Source of the DNA: Actinobacillus indolicus
Lineage (GTDB): Bacteria > Pseudomonadota > Gammaproteobacteria > Enterobacterales > Pasteurellaceae
Reading direction: 5' to 3'
Length of the DNA stretch: 64,000 nucleotides
Assembly (NCBI RefSeq): GCF_004519515.1
Contig: NZ_CP038145.1
Coordinates: forward strand, 744,001 to 808,000
The notes below the pieces were generated by a model, which was not told where the DNA came from, searched no databases, and saw only the letters and a list, made by a program, of their open reading frames with translations. The translations under genes and the position numbers were made by a program. Below, in pieces: positions 44,254-54,095 of the stretch; position 1 is the first letter of the stretch; every line of letters begins with the position of its first letter.

Positions 44254-45318
44254 ATGAGAATTTTAGTCACAGGCGGATCTGGCTTTATCGGTTCAGCAGT
44301 CGTTCGCCATATAATTAACGACACTCAAGATTCAGTGATTAACGTAGATAAATTAACCTATGCAGGTAATTTAGAGTCACTCGAATCTGTTGAAAATAAC
44401 CCACGTTATGTTTTTGAACAAGTTGATATTTGTGATAAAGCAGCATTAGAACGTGTATTTAATCAGTATCAGCCTGATGCGGTAATGCATCTTGCGGCGG
44501 AAAGTCACGTAGATCGTTCTATTGATGGTCCAGCAGCTTTTATTGAAACCAATATTGTCGGTACTTACACTTTATTAGAAGTGGCTCGTAGTTATTGGAA
44601 TAACTTACCTGAAGAAAGAAAATCAGCTTTCCGTTTCCATCATATTTCAACGGATGAAGTTTATGGCGATTTAGAAGGTACAGACGATCTTTTTACTGAA
44701 ACTACGCCTTATGCCCCTTCTAGCCCTTATTCCGCTTCAAAAGCATCAAGCGATCACTTAGTTCGAGCTTGGTTACGTACCTATGGTCTACCAACCATTG
44801 TCACTAACTGTTCAAATAACTATGGTCCCTTCCATTTCCCTGAAAAATTGATTCCATTAATGATTTTAAATGCTCTAGAAGGGAAAAAATTACCAGTTTA
44901 TGGAAATGGTATGCAAATTCGTGATTGGTTATTTGTCGAAGATCACGCTCGTGCATTATATAAAGTTGTGACTGAAGGTGTGGTAGGAGAAACTTACAAC
45001 ATTGGTGGGTATAATGAGAAAGCCAATATTGAAGTCGTTCGTACAATTTGTGGTTTATTAGAAGAGTTAGTACCAAATAAACCTGCAGGTGTAGTGAAAT
45101 ATGAAGATTTAATCACTTATGTGACTGACCGCCCAGGTCATGATGTGCGTTATGCGATTGATGCAACCAAAATTGGTAATGAATTAGGTTGGAAACCGCA
45201 AGAAACTTTTGAAACTGGTATTCGTAAAACGGTGGAATGGTACTTAAATAATAAAAAATGGTGGAGCCGTGTATTAGATGGTTCTTATAATTTAGAACGT
45301 TTAGGTACAAATAAGTAG
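44254..45318 (+). CDS. rmlB: dTDP-glucose 4,6-dehydratase
   Basis: Second step of dTDP-L-rhamnose synthesis. An extended SDR of 354 residues with GGSGFIGSAVVRHI (NAD-binding), HLAAESHVDRSI, STDEVYGDL and the catalytic YSASKASSDH. First gene of rmlBADC, behind a terminator. Confidence 0.97.
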   Translation: MRILVTGGSGFIGSAVVRHIINDTQDSVINVDKLTYAGNLESLESVENNPRYVFEQVDICDKAALERVFNQYQPDAVMHLAAESHVDRSIDGPAAFIETNIVGTYTLLEVARSYWNNLPEERKSAFRFHHISTDEVYGDLEGTDDLFTETTPYAPSSPYSASKASSDHLVRAWLRTYGLPTIVTNCSNNYGPFHFPEKLIPLMILNALEGKKLPVYGNGMQIRDWLFVEDHARALYKVVTEGVVGETYNIGGYNEKANIEVVRTICGLLEELVPNKPAGVVKYEDLITYVTDRPGHDVRYAIDATKIGNELGWKPQETFETGIRKTVEWYLNNKKWWSRVLDGSYNLERLGTNK

Positions 45319-45321
45319 GTT

Positions 45322-46200
45322 ATGAAAGGTATTATTCTTGCAGGAGGTTCAGGCACTCGTCTGTACCCAATTACCCGTGGTGTGTCAAAGCAATTGCTCC
45401 CTGTTTATGATAAGCCAATGATTTACTATCCGTTATCAGTATTGATGTTAGCGGGAATTCGTGATGTCTTGGTTATCACAACGCCAGAAGATAATGACGC
45501 ATTTAAACGCTTATTAGGCGATGGTTCTGATTTTGGTATCCATCTTCAATATGCAATTCAACCAAGCCCGGATGGTTTAGCACAAGCTTTCTTAATTGGT
45601 GAAGAGTTTATTGGCAATGATAGTGTCTGCTTGGTGCTTGGTGATAACATTTTCTATGGTCAGCATTTTACTACGGCTCTCAAAGAAGCTGCTGGACATG
45701 CAAATAATAAAGGTGCATCAGTGTTTGGCTATCAAGTAAAAGATCCTGAACGTTTCGGTGTAGTTGAATTTGATGAAAACTTTAAGGCGATTTCAATCGA
45801 AGAAAAGCCAGCTCAACCAAAATCTAATTATGCTGTAACAGGTTTATATTTCTATGATAATCGTGTTGTAGAGTTTGCTAAGCAAGTGAAGCCTTCGGCG
45901 CGTGGAGAGTTAGAAATTACTACATTAAATGAAATGTATTTAAACGATGGAACGTTGAATGTTCAATTACTAGGACGTGGTTTTGCTTGGTTGGATACAG
46001 GAACTCATGAAAGCCTTCACCAAGCGGCCGCTTTTGTACAAGCTGTACAAAATATTCAAAATATGCAAATTGCTTGTTTAGAAGAAATTGCATGGCGTAA
46101 TGGCTGGCTTACTTCTAAACAACTTGAAACCCTAGCTAAACCTATGGCTAAAAATGAATACGGTCAGTACTTATTACGTTTAGTCAAAGGCGGTAAATAA
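45322..46200 (+). CDS. rmlA: glucose-1-phosphate thymidylyltransferase
   Basis: First step of dTDP-L-rhamnose synthesis; it joins dTTP and glucose-1-phosphate and is inhibited by dTDP-rhamnose in relatives. The 292 residues contain the signature LAGGSGTRLYPITRGVSKQL, DKPMIYYPL and LGDNIFYG. It starts 3 bases after rmlB and overlaps rmlD by one base. Confidence 0.97.
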   Translation: MKGIILAGGSGTRLYPITRGVSKQLLPVYDKPMIYYPLSVLMLAGIRDVLVITTPEDNDAFKRLLGDGSDFGIHLQYAIQPSPDGLAQAFLIGEEFIGNDSVCLVLGDNIFYGQHFTTALKEAAGHANNKGASVFGYQVKDPERFGVVEFDENFKAISIEEKPAQPKSNYAVTGLYFYDNRVVEFAKQVKPSARGELEITTLNEMYLNDGTLNVQLLGRGFAWLDTGTHESLHQAAAFVQAVQNIQNMQIACLEEIAWRNGWLTSKQLETLAKPMAKNEYGQYLLRLVKGGK

Positions 46201-47078
46201 TGGCTAAGTTCCTAATTACTGGTGCAAAAGGTCAAGTTGGACATTGTCTAACAGAGCAATTAAAAGGCAAAGCTGATATTTTAGCAGTAGATCGTGATGA
46301 GTTAGATATTACTGATAGGGATGCTGTTTTTAATGTAGTTAAAACATTTAGACCTGATGTCATTATTAATGCGGCTGCTCATACAGCTGTTGACCGTGCA
46401 GAAAGTGAAGTTGAGTTATCAGAAGCAATCAATGTAAAAGGTCCACAATATCTCTCTGAAGCTGCAAGTGAAATTGATGCTGTTATTTTACATATTTCTA
46501 CCGATTATGTTTTTGAAGGTACTGGCACGGGGGAATATAAAGAAGACGACCAAACCAATCCTCAAGGCGTTTATGGGCGTACAAAATTAGAAGGCGAAAT
46601 TGCAGTTCAACAAGCAAACCCTCGTTCTATTATTTTACGTACCGCTTGGGTATTTGGAGAACATGGGCATAATTTTGTGAAAACCATGTTACGTTTGGCT
46701 AAGGAGCGTGATTCACTAGATATTGTAGGGGATCAAATTGGTGGTCCAACCTATGCAAGTAATGTAGCAACTACACTGATTGAAATTGCAAATCAAATTC
46801 TTGTGGATAAAAAGGGTAATTTTGGTATTTATCACTATACAGGCAAACCCTATGTAAGTTGGTATGAATTTGCAAAATCCATCTTTGCCGAGGCAGAACT
46901 ACAAAATATTCTTGAAAAGTCACCGCTTGTAAACAGTATTGCAACCAGTGATTACCCAACGCCAGCCAAACGCCCAGCAAATTCACGTTTGGATTTGACG
47001 AAAATTAAGCAAACTTTTGGTATTGAACCAAGTGATTGGCAGAAAGCATTAAAAAATATTAAGGCATACGCATCATGA
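46200..47078 (+). CDS. rmlD: dTDP-4-dehydrorhamnose reductase
   Basis: Last step of dTDP-L-rhamnose synthesis, using NADPH. A 292-residue SDR with ITGAKGQVGHCLTEQL, the tyrosine-lysine pair in YGRTKLEGE, and RTAWVFGEHGHNFV. An uptake signal is embedded at 46922-46930. It overlaps rmlC by four bases. Confidence 0.96.
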   Translation: MAKFLITGAKGQVGHCLTEQLKGKADILAVDRDELDITDRDAVFNVVKTFRPDVIINAAAHTAVDRAESEVELSEAINVKGPQYLSEAASEIDAVILHISTDYVFEGTGTGEYKEDDQTNPQGVYGRTKLEGEIAVQQANPRSIILRTAWVFGEHGHNFVKTMLRLAKERDSLDIVGDQIGGPTYASNVATTLIEIANQILVDKKGNFGIYHYTGKPYVSWYEFAKSIFAEAELQNILEKSPLVNSIATSDYPTPAKRPANSRLDLTKIKQTFGIEPSDWQKALKNIKAYAS

Positions 47079-47617
47079 AAATTATTGAAACAAAAATTCC
47101 TGACGTAAAATTATTGGAACCACAAGTCTTTGGTGACGAACGAGGCTTTTTTATGGAAACCTTTCGTGATGAATGGTTTAAACAAAACGTCGCAGATCGT
47201 ACTTTTGTACAAGAAAACCATTCTAAATCAGTGAAAGGTGTTTTACGTGGGCTTCATTATCAAACTGAAAATACACAAGGCAAATTAGTACGCGTAGTGC
47301 AAGGTGCGGTATTTGATGTTGCCGTAGATTTACGCAAAAACTCGCCAACATTTGGGCAATGGGTGGGCGAAATTCTATCTGCAGAGAATAAGCGTCAATT
47401 ATGGGTTCCTGAAGGTTTTGCTCATGGTTTCTATGTTTTAACTGAAACTGCTGAATTTACCTATAAGTGTACTGACTACTATAATCCTAAAGCAGAACAT
47501 TCTTTAATTTGGAATGATGAGACTGTAGGGATTGAGTGGCCTTTAGATGGTGAACCGAGTTTGTCAGCTAAAGATTTGGCAGGAAAGTCTCTATCTGAAG
47601 CAGTTGTATTTGAGTAA
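47075..47617 (+). CDS. rmlC: dTDP-4-dehydrorhamnose 3,5-epimerase
   Basis: Third step of the rhamnose pathway, a cupin-fold epimerase of 180 residues. Landmarks are GDERGFFMETFRDEWF, QENHSKSVKGVLRGLHYQ (catalytic His) and GFAHGFYVLTETAEFTYKC. It ends the rmlBADC operon. Confidence 0.97.
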   Translation: MKIIETKIPDVKLLEPQVFGDERGFFMETFRDEWFKQNVADRTFVQENHSKSVKGVLRGLHYQTENTQGKLVRVVQGAVFDVAVDLRKNSPTFGQWVGEILSAENKRQLWVPEGFAHGFYVLTETAEFTYKCTDYYNPKAEHSLIWNDETVGIEWPLDGEPSLSAKDLAGKSLSEAVVFE

Positions 47618-47636
47618 CTTATAAATTAGATATAGA

Positions 47637-47677
47637 AAAAAATAAGCAGAAAGTTTTAGACTTTCTGCTTATTTTTT
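47637..47677. terminator. shared terminator between rmlC and waaL
   Basis: AATAAGCAGAAAG pairs with CTTTCTGCTTATT around TTTTAGA, with A and T runs outside, so it can end both converging transcripts. Confidence 0.85.
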
Positions 47678-48935
47678 ACGGTTTTAAATTTTCTTTAATT
47701 TTAATCAGACTATAAAATATAATCACTAAAAAGAAATAAAATATAGAACCTGAGTTATGCGCTAAGAAAGTTTGACTTAGGAAATAGAACATCGTGGAAA
47801 AAATATGTATAAATCCTAGCATTGCAACAGATTTTACTTCTAAGTTAGCCGAATTCATTTTCCTGAAAAAATAATGTAATGGAAAAAATATAATCAGCAT
47901 CAAGCCTAGAAATCCCCAAATACCACGTTTTACAAAGGCATCTAGATATTGATTGTGCGGGTCGTTAAATCCTAGAGTAGATGACGCCATAGTCCCTTGG
48001 GCAATCTGATCTTTCTTTAATTCAATATAACCTTTACTCCCCCAACCTAAAAATGGCTGTTCTTTAATACCAAGTAGTGCATTTTCCCACATATCGAATC
48101 TTGCTCCGAGAGATGACGCTTTATTTTTATGGGATAAATATTCAGTAATATCTGATTTGGCATCATAATAGCGTTGAATAACACCAAATTTAGGTACGCT
48201 ACTTAAGATTACTGCAAAAATAAAAAAGATACCTAATACAGCAGTTGTCCATTTCATGTTTAAGTAGCGTCGATAAAAAAATAAAACCGCTAAAATAACG
48301 AATGGAAACCCTACCCATCCGCCACGTGCGCCAGACAATGCACTAGCTAGCATGCCAAAGATCGCTCCAAGAACAGAAATAATTATCCACTTATAATTTT
48401 TTTGAATCCCCCAATATATTGCTATTGCAATACTAAAAGAGGCTAAGGCAATAGATACATTTCCTGCTTGGATATGCATGATTTCTGGAAAGGGTTTCGG
48501 TAAACCTAAATAAAATTTTTGGATAAGCGCTAATAAACCTGTTGTGATTGCACCAACTGGAATTGCATAAAAAATAAAATGAATACGCTGAGACAAGTGG
48601 GTTAGTAAAAGGATAATCGGAATAAATAGCAAAACTCTGCTTGGGTTATCCACTTCCCTAAACCCATCCCCATGTACAATAGCCGACATCACAAAAGTGG
48701 AAAAATAGGCTAAAAAAGCAAAGATCAGCCATTTGTCATCTTTGTCCAGTACCCATTTTTTCTTGAATTTGAAAATATAGAGTAGAAGATAGATAACGCT
48801 TATTCCGCCTAATGTCATTGGCACATAGCTATAGCCTTTTTTGAACATTAAAACGGTGATAAAAAAGAGTGAGACTAAAATATTCAGCATGAAAGAGATG
48901 TGTTTCGTCTCAATTCTGGTTAGAAAAGTTGGCAT
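47676..48935 (-). CDS. waaL: O-antigen ligase-like membrane protein
   Basis: A 419-residue polytopic protein with about eleven membrane spans and one large periplasmic loop near residues 245-330 containing FLGWGSKGY and NDPHNQYLDAFVKRG, the histidine motif of the Wzy_C/ligase family. Because export here is by Wzm/Wzt, a Wzy polymerase is not expected, so a WaaL ligase joining O-chain to lipid A-core is the better reading. It faces the rest of the cluster. Confidence 0.82.
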   Translation of the reverse strand: MPTFLTRIETKHISFMLNILVSLFFITVLMFKKGYSYVPMTLGGISVIYLLLYIFKFKKKWVLDKDDKWLIFAFLAYFSTFVMSAIVHGDGFREVDNPSRVLLFIPIILLLTHLSQRIHFIFYAIPVGAITTGLLALIQKFYLGLPKPFPEIMHIQAGNVSIALASFSIAIAIYWGIQKNYKWIIISVLGAIFGMLASALSGARGGWVGFPFVILAVLFFYRRYLNMKWTTAVLGIFFIFAVILSSVPKFGVIQRYYDAKSDITEYLSHKNKASSLGARFDMWENALLGIKEQPFLGWGSKGYIELKKDQIAQGTMASSTLGFNDPHNQYLDAFVKRGIWGFLGLMLIIFFPLHYFFRKMNSANLEVKSVAMLGFIHIFSTMFYFLSQTFLAHNSGSIFYFFLVIIFYSLIKIKENLKP

Positions 48936-49035
48936 ACAAAGTGTCCTATCTGTAATCTATTTGGTCATTTTATCGGAAATTTATCGTGAACAGTAGCTCT
49001 CTTTCATCGATAATTGATTTCCACTAAATCCGCCC

Positions 49036-49064
49036 TTTACTTCTTAATCAGTCTAGGCTAAAAT
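49036..49064 (+). promoter_or_regulatory. promoter of rpsU-dnaG-rpoD
   Basis: TTTACT (49036-49041) and TAAAAT (49059-49064) are 17 bases apart. A small hairpin, GCCGC (49087-49091) with GCGGC (49103-49107), lies in the leader before the rpsU ribosome site GAGGTGA. Confidence 0.6.
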
Positions 49065-49142
49065 GCACCACCTTTTTTAGTTCTATGCCGCCACCCATTT
49101 GTGCGGCTTCATTTAAACATATATTTCCTGAGGTGATGGCTT

Positions 49143-49358
49143 ATGCCAGTAATTAAAGTTCGTGAAAATGAATCATTTGACGTAGCATTACGTCGTTTCA
49201 AACGCTCTTGCGAAAAAGCAGGTCTTTTAGCTGAAGTTCGTGCTCGTGAGTTCTATGAAAAACCAACAACAATTCGTAAACGTGAAAAAGCATCTTTAGC
49301 TAAACGTCACGCTAAACGTAACTTCCGTGAGAACGCACGTAACACTCGTTTATACTAA
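49143..49358 (+). CDS. rpsU: 30S ribosomal protein S21
   Basis: A 71-residue basic protein of the small subunit, MPVIKVRENESFDVALRRFK to RNTRLY. First gene of the macromolecular synthesis operon and the right border of the O-antigen locus. Confidence 0.98.
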   Translation: MPVIKVRENESFDVALRRFKRSCEKAGLLAEVRAREFYEKPTTIRKREKASLAKRHAKRNFRENARNTRLY

Positions 49359-49384
49359 TTTTTAATTAGGTAATAGAAGTTAAA

Positions 49385-49423
49385 ATTGAGACCGTGAAAC
49401 CTTTAAGGAATCACGGTTTCAAT
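49385..49423 (+). terminator. hairpin between rpsU and dnaG
   Basis: ATTGAGACCGTGA (49385-49397) pairs with TCACGGTTTCAAT (49411-49423) with one mismatch. In E. coli a partial terminator at this place lowers dnaG relative to rpsU; the weak T-tail here fits that role. Confidence 0.6.
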
Positions 49424-49439
49424 GTTTATACAGCCCATA

Positions 49440-49488
49440 ACAAGCGGTCACTTTTGCAAAAAAATTTGCAAATCCGACCGCTTGTATC
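49440..49488 (+). repeat. inverted uptake-signal pair before dnaG
   Basis: ACAAGCGGTCACTTTTGCAA and its partner TTTGCAAATCCGACCGCTTG (followed by T) form extended inverted uptake signals just upstream of the dnaG ribosome site AAGGAGA. It may add a second stem to the rpsU-dnaG junction. Confidence 0.65.
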
Positions 49489-49504
49489 AGCAAGGAGATA
49501 ATCA

Positions 49505-51253
49505 ATGAAAGGTTCTATTCCCCGTTCGTTTATTGATGATCTTGTTGCTCGAACCGATATTGTCGAGCTGATCAATAGTCGTGTTAAACTCAAAAAAGCA
49601 GGGCGAGATTACCAAGCCTGCTGTCCTTTTCATCATGAAAAAAGTCCTTCTTTTACGGTGAGTCAATCTAAACAGTTTTATCACTGTTTTGGCTGTGGCG
49701 TACACGGTAATGTTATTAGCTTTTTAATGGAATATGACAAGTTAGAGTTTCCTGAAGCGATTGAGGAACTTGCCGCATTACATGGGTTAGAAGTGCCCCG
49801 TGAAAATGCAATCAATCGAGATGGCAAACCACAAGCCAGTTATAAAACTCGCCGTAACCTTTATGAATTGTTAGATTTAGTTGCCAAGTTCTATCAACAG
49901 CAATTAACACAAGACAGTGCTAGCCAAGCTTATTTACAACAACGTGGTTTATCTCCAGAGATTATTGATCGTTTTGAAATCGGTTTTTCGCCGAATGCGA
50001 TGGATGCTGTACTTCGCCGTTTTGGAAATAATCCTGAAGAAGTGCAAAAGCTACTTGATACGGGAATGCTCTCTAAAAATGATCGTGGCAATGTGTATGA
50101 CCGCTTCCGTAATCGTGTGATGTTCCCGATTCGAGATAAGCGTGGTCGCGTGATTGCATTTGGTGGGCGAGTGTTAGGCGATGAAAAGCCGAAATACCTG
50201 AATTCCCCTGAATCTGCCACTTATCATAAAGGTAACGAACTCTACGGCTTATATCAAGCGCTTCAACATAATGAAAACCCTGAATTTTTATTTGTGGTAG
50301 AAGGCTATATGGATGTGGTGGCATTGGCACAGTTTGGAGTCAATAACGCCGTTGCTTCGCTTGGTACTGCGACAACAGGTGAACAGATTCAGCTCATGTT
50401 TAGAGCCACAGAACAAGTGATTTGTTGCTACGACGGTGACCGTGCGGGACGAGACGCAGCATGGCGAGCCTTGGAAAATGCACTACCTTATTTACATGAT
50501 GGCAGACAGCTGAAATTTATCTTTTTACCCGACGGGGAAGACCCTGATACCTTTATTCGTTCACAAGGGAAAGAGGGCTTTGAACGTTATCTTGAAAAAG
50601 CACAAACCTTAAGTGAGTTTCTGTTTGATTCTTTATTATCTCAAGTAGATCTTTCAACCAAAGAAGGCGCATCAAAATTGGCTTCTTTGGCAATACCTTT
50701 GATTAAGCGAATCCCTGGGGAAATGCTTCGTCTCTATTTAAGAAATATGCTTGGACAGAAATTGGGGATTCTTGATCCAACGCAATTAGAAGCAATGTTG
50801 CCACAGAAGTCAGTTGAAAAAGTAGAAACTCGCCACCATATGCCAAAAATTGAGCGAACCCCAATGCGCTTGTTAATTGCATTATTATTGCAAAATCCGC
50901 AATTAGTACAGCATGTCCCTGAAGATGTAAGCTTTCTGCAAAGTTTAGAAGAAAAAGGCTTTGATCTTTTTTTAGCGCTTGTGCAAATTTGTCACGATAA
51001 TTTGGGGATTTCGATGGGAGGGCTACTCGAACATCTTAGAGAGAGTCCACATTATCGCCATTTAGTTGCACTCGCCAATTGGGATCATTTAGTTTCACCT
51101 GAAAATGTGGAAAATACGTTCATTGATACGTTAGATTTTTTCTATAAAAAACTTGTCGAACGACAAATTGAAATCCTGATGGCTAAAGACCGTACCACAG
51201 GATTAAATCAGCAAGAAAAACAGGAATTAATGTTATTACTTGCAGGGCGTTAA
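49505..51253 (+). CDS. dnaG: DNA primase
   Basis: Makes RNA primers at the replication fork. The N-terminal CHC2 zinc ribbon is CPFHHEKSPSF...FYHCFGCG; the catalytic TOPRIM domain has FVVEGYMDVVAL and CCYDGDRAGRDAAW; the C-terminal helicase-binding domain is present. 582 residues, full length. Confidence 0.97.
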   Translation: MKGSIPRSFIDDLVARTDIVELINSRVKLKKAGRDYQACCPFHHEKSPSFTVSQSKQFYHCFGCGVHGNVISFLMEYDKLEFPEAIEELAALHGLEVPRENAINRDGKPQASYKTRRNLYELLDLVAKFYQQQLTQDSASQAYLQQRGLSPEIIDRFEIGFSPNAMDAVLRRFGNNPEEVQKLLDTGMLSKNDRGNVYDRFRNRVMFPIRDKRGRVIAFGGRVLGDEKPKYLNSPESATYHKGNELYGLYQALQHNENPEFLFVVEGYMDVVALAQFGVNNAVASLGTATTGEQIQLMFRATEQVICCYDGDRAGRDAAWRALENALPYLHDGRQLKFIFLPDGEDPDTFIRSQGKEGFERYLEKAQTLSEFLFDSLLSQVDLSTKEGASKLASLAIPLIKRIPGEMLRLYLRNMLGQKLGILDPTQLEAMLPQKSVEKVETRHHMPKIERTPMRLLIALLLQNPQLVQHVPEDVSFLQSLEEKGFDLFLALVQICHDNLGISMGGLLEHLRESPHYRHLVALANWDHLVSPENVENTFIDTLDFFYKKLVERQIEILMAKDRTTGLNQQEKQELMLLLAGR

Positions 51254-51351
51254 GCGGTCAGATTGTTATAATTTTTTGCAAAACTAGTTATCAAACGAAA
51301 AGCAGTGGTATAATCCACTACTTATTTTTGCTCTAAAGAATGGATAAAACT

Positions 51352-53220
51352 ATGGAACAACACTCTCAATTAGAAGAACAACAATCTCAGTTAGAACTTC
51401 TTATCGCTCAAGGGCGTGAGCAAGGATATTTAACGATTTCAGAAGTGCATGACCATTTACCTGAAGAGCTGGTAGATGCGGATCAAATCGAAGATATCAT
51501 TCAGATGATCAATGATATGGGCATTAAGGTACTTGAGACAGCACCGGATGCCGATGATTTAATGCTTGCGGGCAATATTGCCGATGAAGACGTAGTGGAA
51601 GAAGCGACAAAAGTGCTTTCTACCGTTGAGTCTGAACTTGGTCGTACCACAGACCCAGTACGTATGTATATGCGTGAAATGGGTACGGTAGAGTTACTGA
51701 CCCGTGAAGGTGAAATTGATATTGCAAAACGTATTGAAGAAGGTATCAATGAAGTTCAATGTGCGATTGCAGAATATCCTGAAGCATTAAGTGATTTGAT
51801 TGCTCGCTATGATCAAGTAGAAGAAGGCACTGTTCGTTTATCTGATTTAGTAACGGCATTCGTAGACCCAAATGCAGAAGAAGCTGCACCCGTAGAAGAT
51901 CTAGATGCAGATTTAGATGAAGACGAGGAAAGTGAAGCTGTTGCAGATCTTGATGATGAAAGTGAAGATGAAGATGGTGATTCATCTGGCGATGGCGGAG
52001 ATGATAATTCCATCGATCCAGAATTAGCGCATGAAAAATTCACTTTATTGAAAGAACAGCATCAAAAAGCATTACAGGCTATTCAAAAGCATGGACGAAC
52101 AAGCAAACGCTCAAGAGATCAAATTCAAGCATTGTCGGATATTTTCCGTGAATTCCGTTTAGTGCCAAAACAATTTGATTTATTGGTTGAATCCATGCAA
52201 AAAATGATGAAACAAGTTCGTGCAGAAGAGCGCCAAATTCAACGTTATGCTGTTGAATATGCAGGAATGAAAAAATCTGATTTTGTGAAGGCATTCCAAG
52301 GTAATGAGCTTTCTGAAGTTTGGATTGAAAAAGCGATTAATGCGAAAAAAGGTGGTGCACCAAAATTAGCAAATTATGTTGATAATATTCGCGTTAATAT
52401 CGTAAACCTACAAAAATTAGAGGAAAGTACGGGCTTAACGATTGCACAAATTCGTGAAATCGGTGGACGTATTTCAGAGGGTGAATTAAAAGCACGCAAA
52501 GCGAAGAAAGAGATGGTAGAGGCAAACTTACGTCTTGTTATCTCTATTGCGAAAAAATACACTAACCGTGGCTTGCAATTCCTTGATTTAATTCAGGAAG
52601 GTAATATCGGCTTGATGAAAGCGGTAGATAAGTTTGAATATCGTCGTGGTTATAAATTCTCAACTTATGCAACTTGGTGGATTCGTCAGGCAATTACACG
52701 TTCTATTGCGGATCAGGCTCGTACTATTCGTATCCCTGTTCACATGATTGAAACGATAAATAAATTGAACCGTATTTCTCGTCAATGCTTACAAGAAATG
52801 GGACGTGAAGCAACACCTGAAGAACTGGCAGAAAAAATGGGAATGCCTGAAGATAAAATTCGAAAAGTTCTCAAAATTGCCAAAGAGCCAATCTCTATGG
52901 AAACACCTGTCGGGGACGACGACGATTCGCATTTAGGGGATTTCATTGAGGATAGTTCATTAGAATTACCTCTTGATTCTGCAACTGCTGAAAGTCTACG
53001 TATTGCGACTAATGAAGTATTGGAAGGTTTAACGCCACGTGAAGCAAAAGTATTACGTATGCGTTTTGGTATTGATATGAATACCGACCACACTCTTGAA
53101 GAAGTGGGCAAACAGTTTGATGTTACCCGTGAACGTATTCGTCAGATTGAAGCGAAAGCCTTACGTAAACTTCGCCACCCAAGTCGTTCAGAAACCTTAC
53201 GTAGTTTCTTAGACGATTAA
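51352..53220 (+). CDS. rpoD: RNA polymerase sigma-70 factor
   Basis: The primary sigma factor. Region 1.1 begins LELLIAQGREQGYLTISEVH. A very acidic stretch (DLDADLDEDEESEAV to GDGGDDNS, about residues 180-215) lies before the non-conserved region. Region 2 is VEANLRLVISIAKKYTNRGL and FSTYATWWIRQAITRSI; region 4.2 is LEEVGKQFDVTRERIRQIE. I place the start at MEQHSQL (51352, 622 residues), matching E. coli; an ATG four codons upstream (51340) is possible. Third gene of the operon. Confidence 0.97.
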   Translation: MEQHSQLEEQQSQLELLIAQGREQGYLTISEVHDHLPEELVDADQIEDIIQMINDMGIKVLETAPDADDLMLAGNIADEDVVEEATKVLSTVESELGRTTDPVRMYMREMGTVELLTREGEIDIAKRIEEGINEVQCAIAEYPEALSDLIARYDQVEEGTVRLSDLVTAFVDPNAEEAAPVEDLDADLDEDEESEAVADLDDESEDEDGDSSGDGGDDNSIDPELAHEKFTLLKEQHQKALQAIQKHGRTSKRSRDQIQALSDIFREFRLVPKQFDLLVESMQKMMKQVRAEERQIQRYAVEYAGMKKSDFVKAFQGNELSEVWIEKAINAKKGGAPKLANYVDNIRVNIVNLQKLEESTGLTIAQIREIGGRISEGELKARKAKKEMVEANLRLVISIAKKYTNRGLQFLDLIQEGNIGLMKAVDKFEYRRGYKFSTYATWWIRQAITRSIADQARTIRIPVHMIETINKLNRISRQCLQEMGREATPEELAEKMGMPEDKIRKVLKIAKEPISMETPVGDDDDSHLGDFIEDSSLELPLDSATAESLRIATNEVLEGLTPREAKVLRMRFGIDMNTDHTLEEVGKQFDVTRERIRQIEAKALRKLRHPSRSETLRSFLDD

Positions 53221-53261
53221 TCAAATCTGCGTTAAACTTATCTAAAAGTTAAACGGTATTC

Positions 53262-53302
53262 AGGGATCGCCTCCAATAATGTTATCGGAAGCGGTCCTTT
53301 TT
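53262..53302 (+). terminator. terminator of rpoD
   Basis: An imperfect stem, GGGATCGCCTCC with GGAAGCGGTCCT, leads into TTTTTA, 45 bases past the rpoD stop. Confidence 0.65.
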
Positions 53303-53393
53303 ATTTGTATCGATTCATTAATCACTAATAGAGGCGTAAATCGCTGACTCAACTTTCTATCGTTTTTCATATAGCCTAGCTATATTTCGCTAT

Positions 53394-53450
53394 AAAAAAA
53401 TCTGCACTCTAACCAGTAGGACATTAAGTCCAACGATTAAAGTGCAGATC
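53394..53450 (-). terminator. terminator of satP
   Basis: ATCTGCACT pairs with AGTGCAGAT, enclosing an inner GGAC/GTCC stem. On the minus strand it leads into TTTTTTTATA. The remaining bases between rpoD and satP show no gene. Confidence 0.75.
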
Positions 53451-53512
53451 ACAGATCCTATAAGAATTTTGGTAAAATATTGAGAGGATCTTACCGCTTG
53501 TATACGCAAAAA

Positions 53513-54082
53513 CTAGGCTTTTGGAGCACCAATTGGTAATACAGTACGGCCAAAGCTCTCATTAATGATTTCAGCTGCAGCTAAATAGAATGCTAACAAT
53601 GCTGTTAATAAACCAAAGTTACCGCCAATATTGGTAATGGTATGGTTACCCGTGAAATCACCTGCTGCTAACAAGTAGAAAGTAATTGTTAACGAAAGGA
53701 AGATCGCCTGTAGTGCACGAGGTTTTGTTAATGTGCCGATAAACATCATTAACGTAAATGTACCCCAAACAACTAAATACCATCCCATAAACTCAAGGGT
53801 AACACCTGTTGCAAAGAATGTTTTTAATAATGCAAATGACCACCAAAATGCTCCATAACTAGTAAAAGCGGTGAAGCCAAAAGTATTACCTTTTGAAAAC
53901 TCAAACATACCTGCGATCATTTGTGCGGTACCGCCAAATGCAAAACCCATTGCAAGTACAAGACCTAAGTTTTCGCCACCAAAGGTTCCATTATTGATTA
54001 AACTTAATAACCATGTAGTTAATGCGAAACCGCATAAGCCTAATGGACCCGGATTTGCTGTTGCTGAATTGTGAGCAGACAT
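53513..54082 (-). CDS. satP: acetate/succinate transporter of the SatP (YaaH) family
   Basis: A 189-residue membrane protein with six spans of the GPR1/FUN34/YaaH family. It has the family entry motif NPGPLGLCGFALTTWLLS (NPAPLGL variant). Relatives take up acetate and succinate with protons. It lies 13 bases after potD on the same strand and probably shares its transcript. Confidence 0.93.
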   Translation of the reverse strand: MSAHNSATANPGPLGLCGFALTTWLLSLINNGTFGGENLGLVLAMGFAFGGTAQMIAGMFEFSKGNTFGFTAFTSYGAFWWSFALLKTFFATGVTLEFMGWYLVVWGTFTLMMFIGTLTKPRALQAIFLSLTITFYLLAAGDFTGNHTITNIGGNFGLLTALLAFYLAAAEIINESFGRTVLPIGAPKA

Positions 54083-54095
54083 TTAAAAACCTCAA

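Noticed and set aside
47676..48935. Reading the ligase-like protein as a Wzy polymerase
   Set aside because: The locus has Wzm/Wzt and no Wzx, so a Wzy is not needed. Not fully excluded, as the two families share the Wzy_C region.
51746..52043. Open frames antisense to rpoD
   Set aside because: They are created by the repetitive acidic codons of the sigma factor and have low-complexity products.
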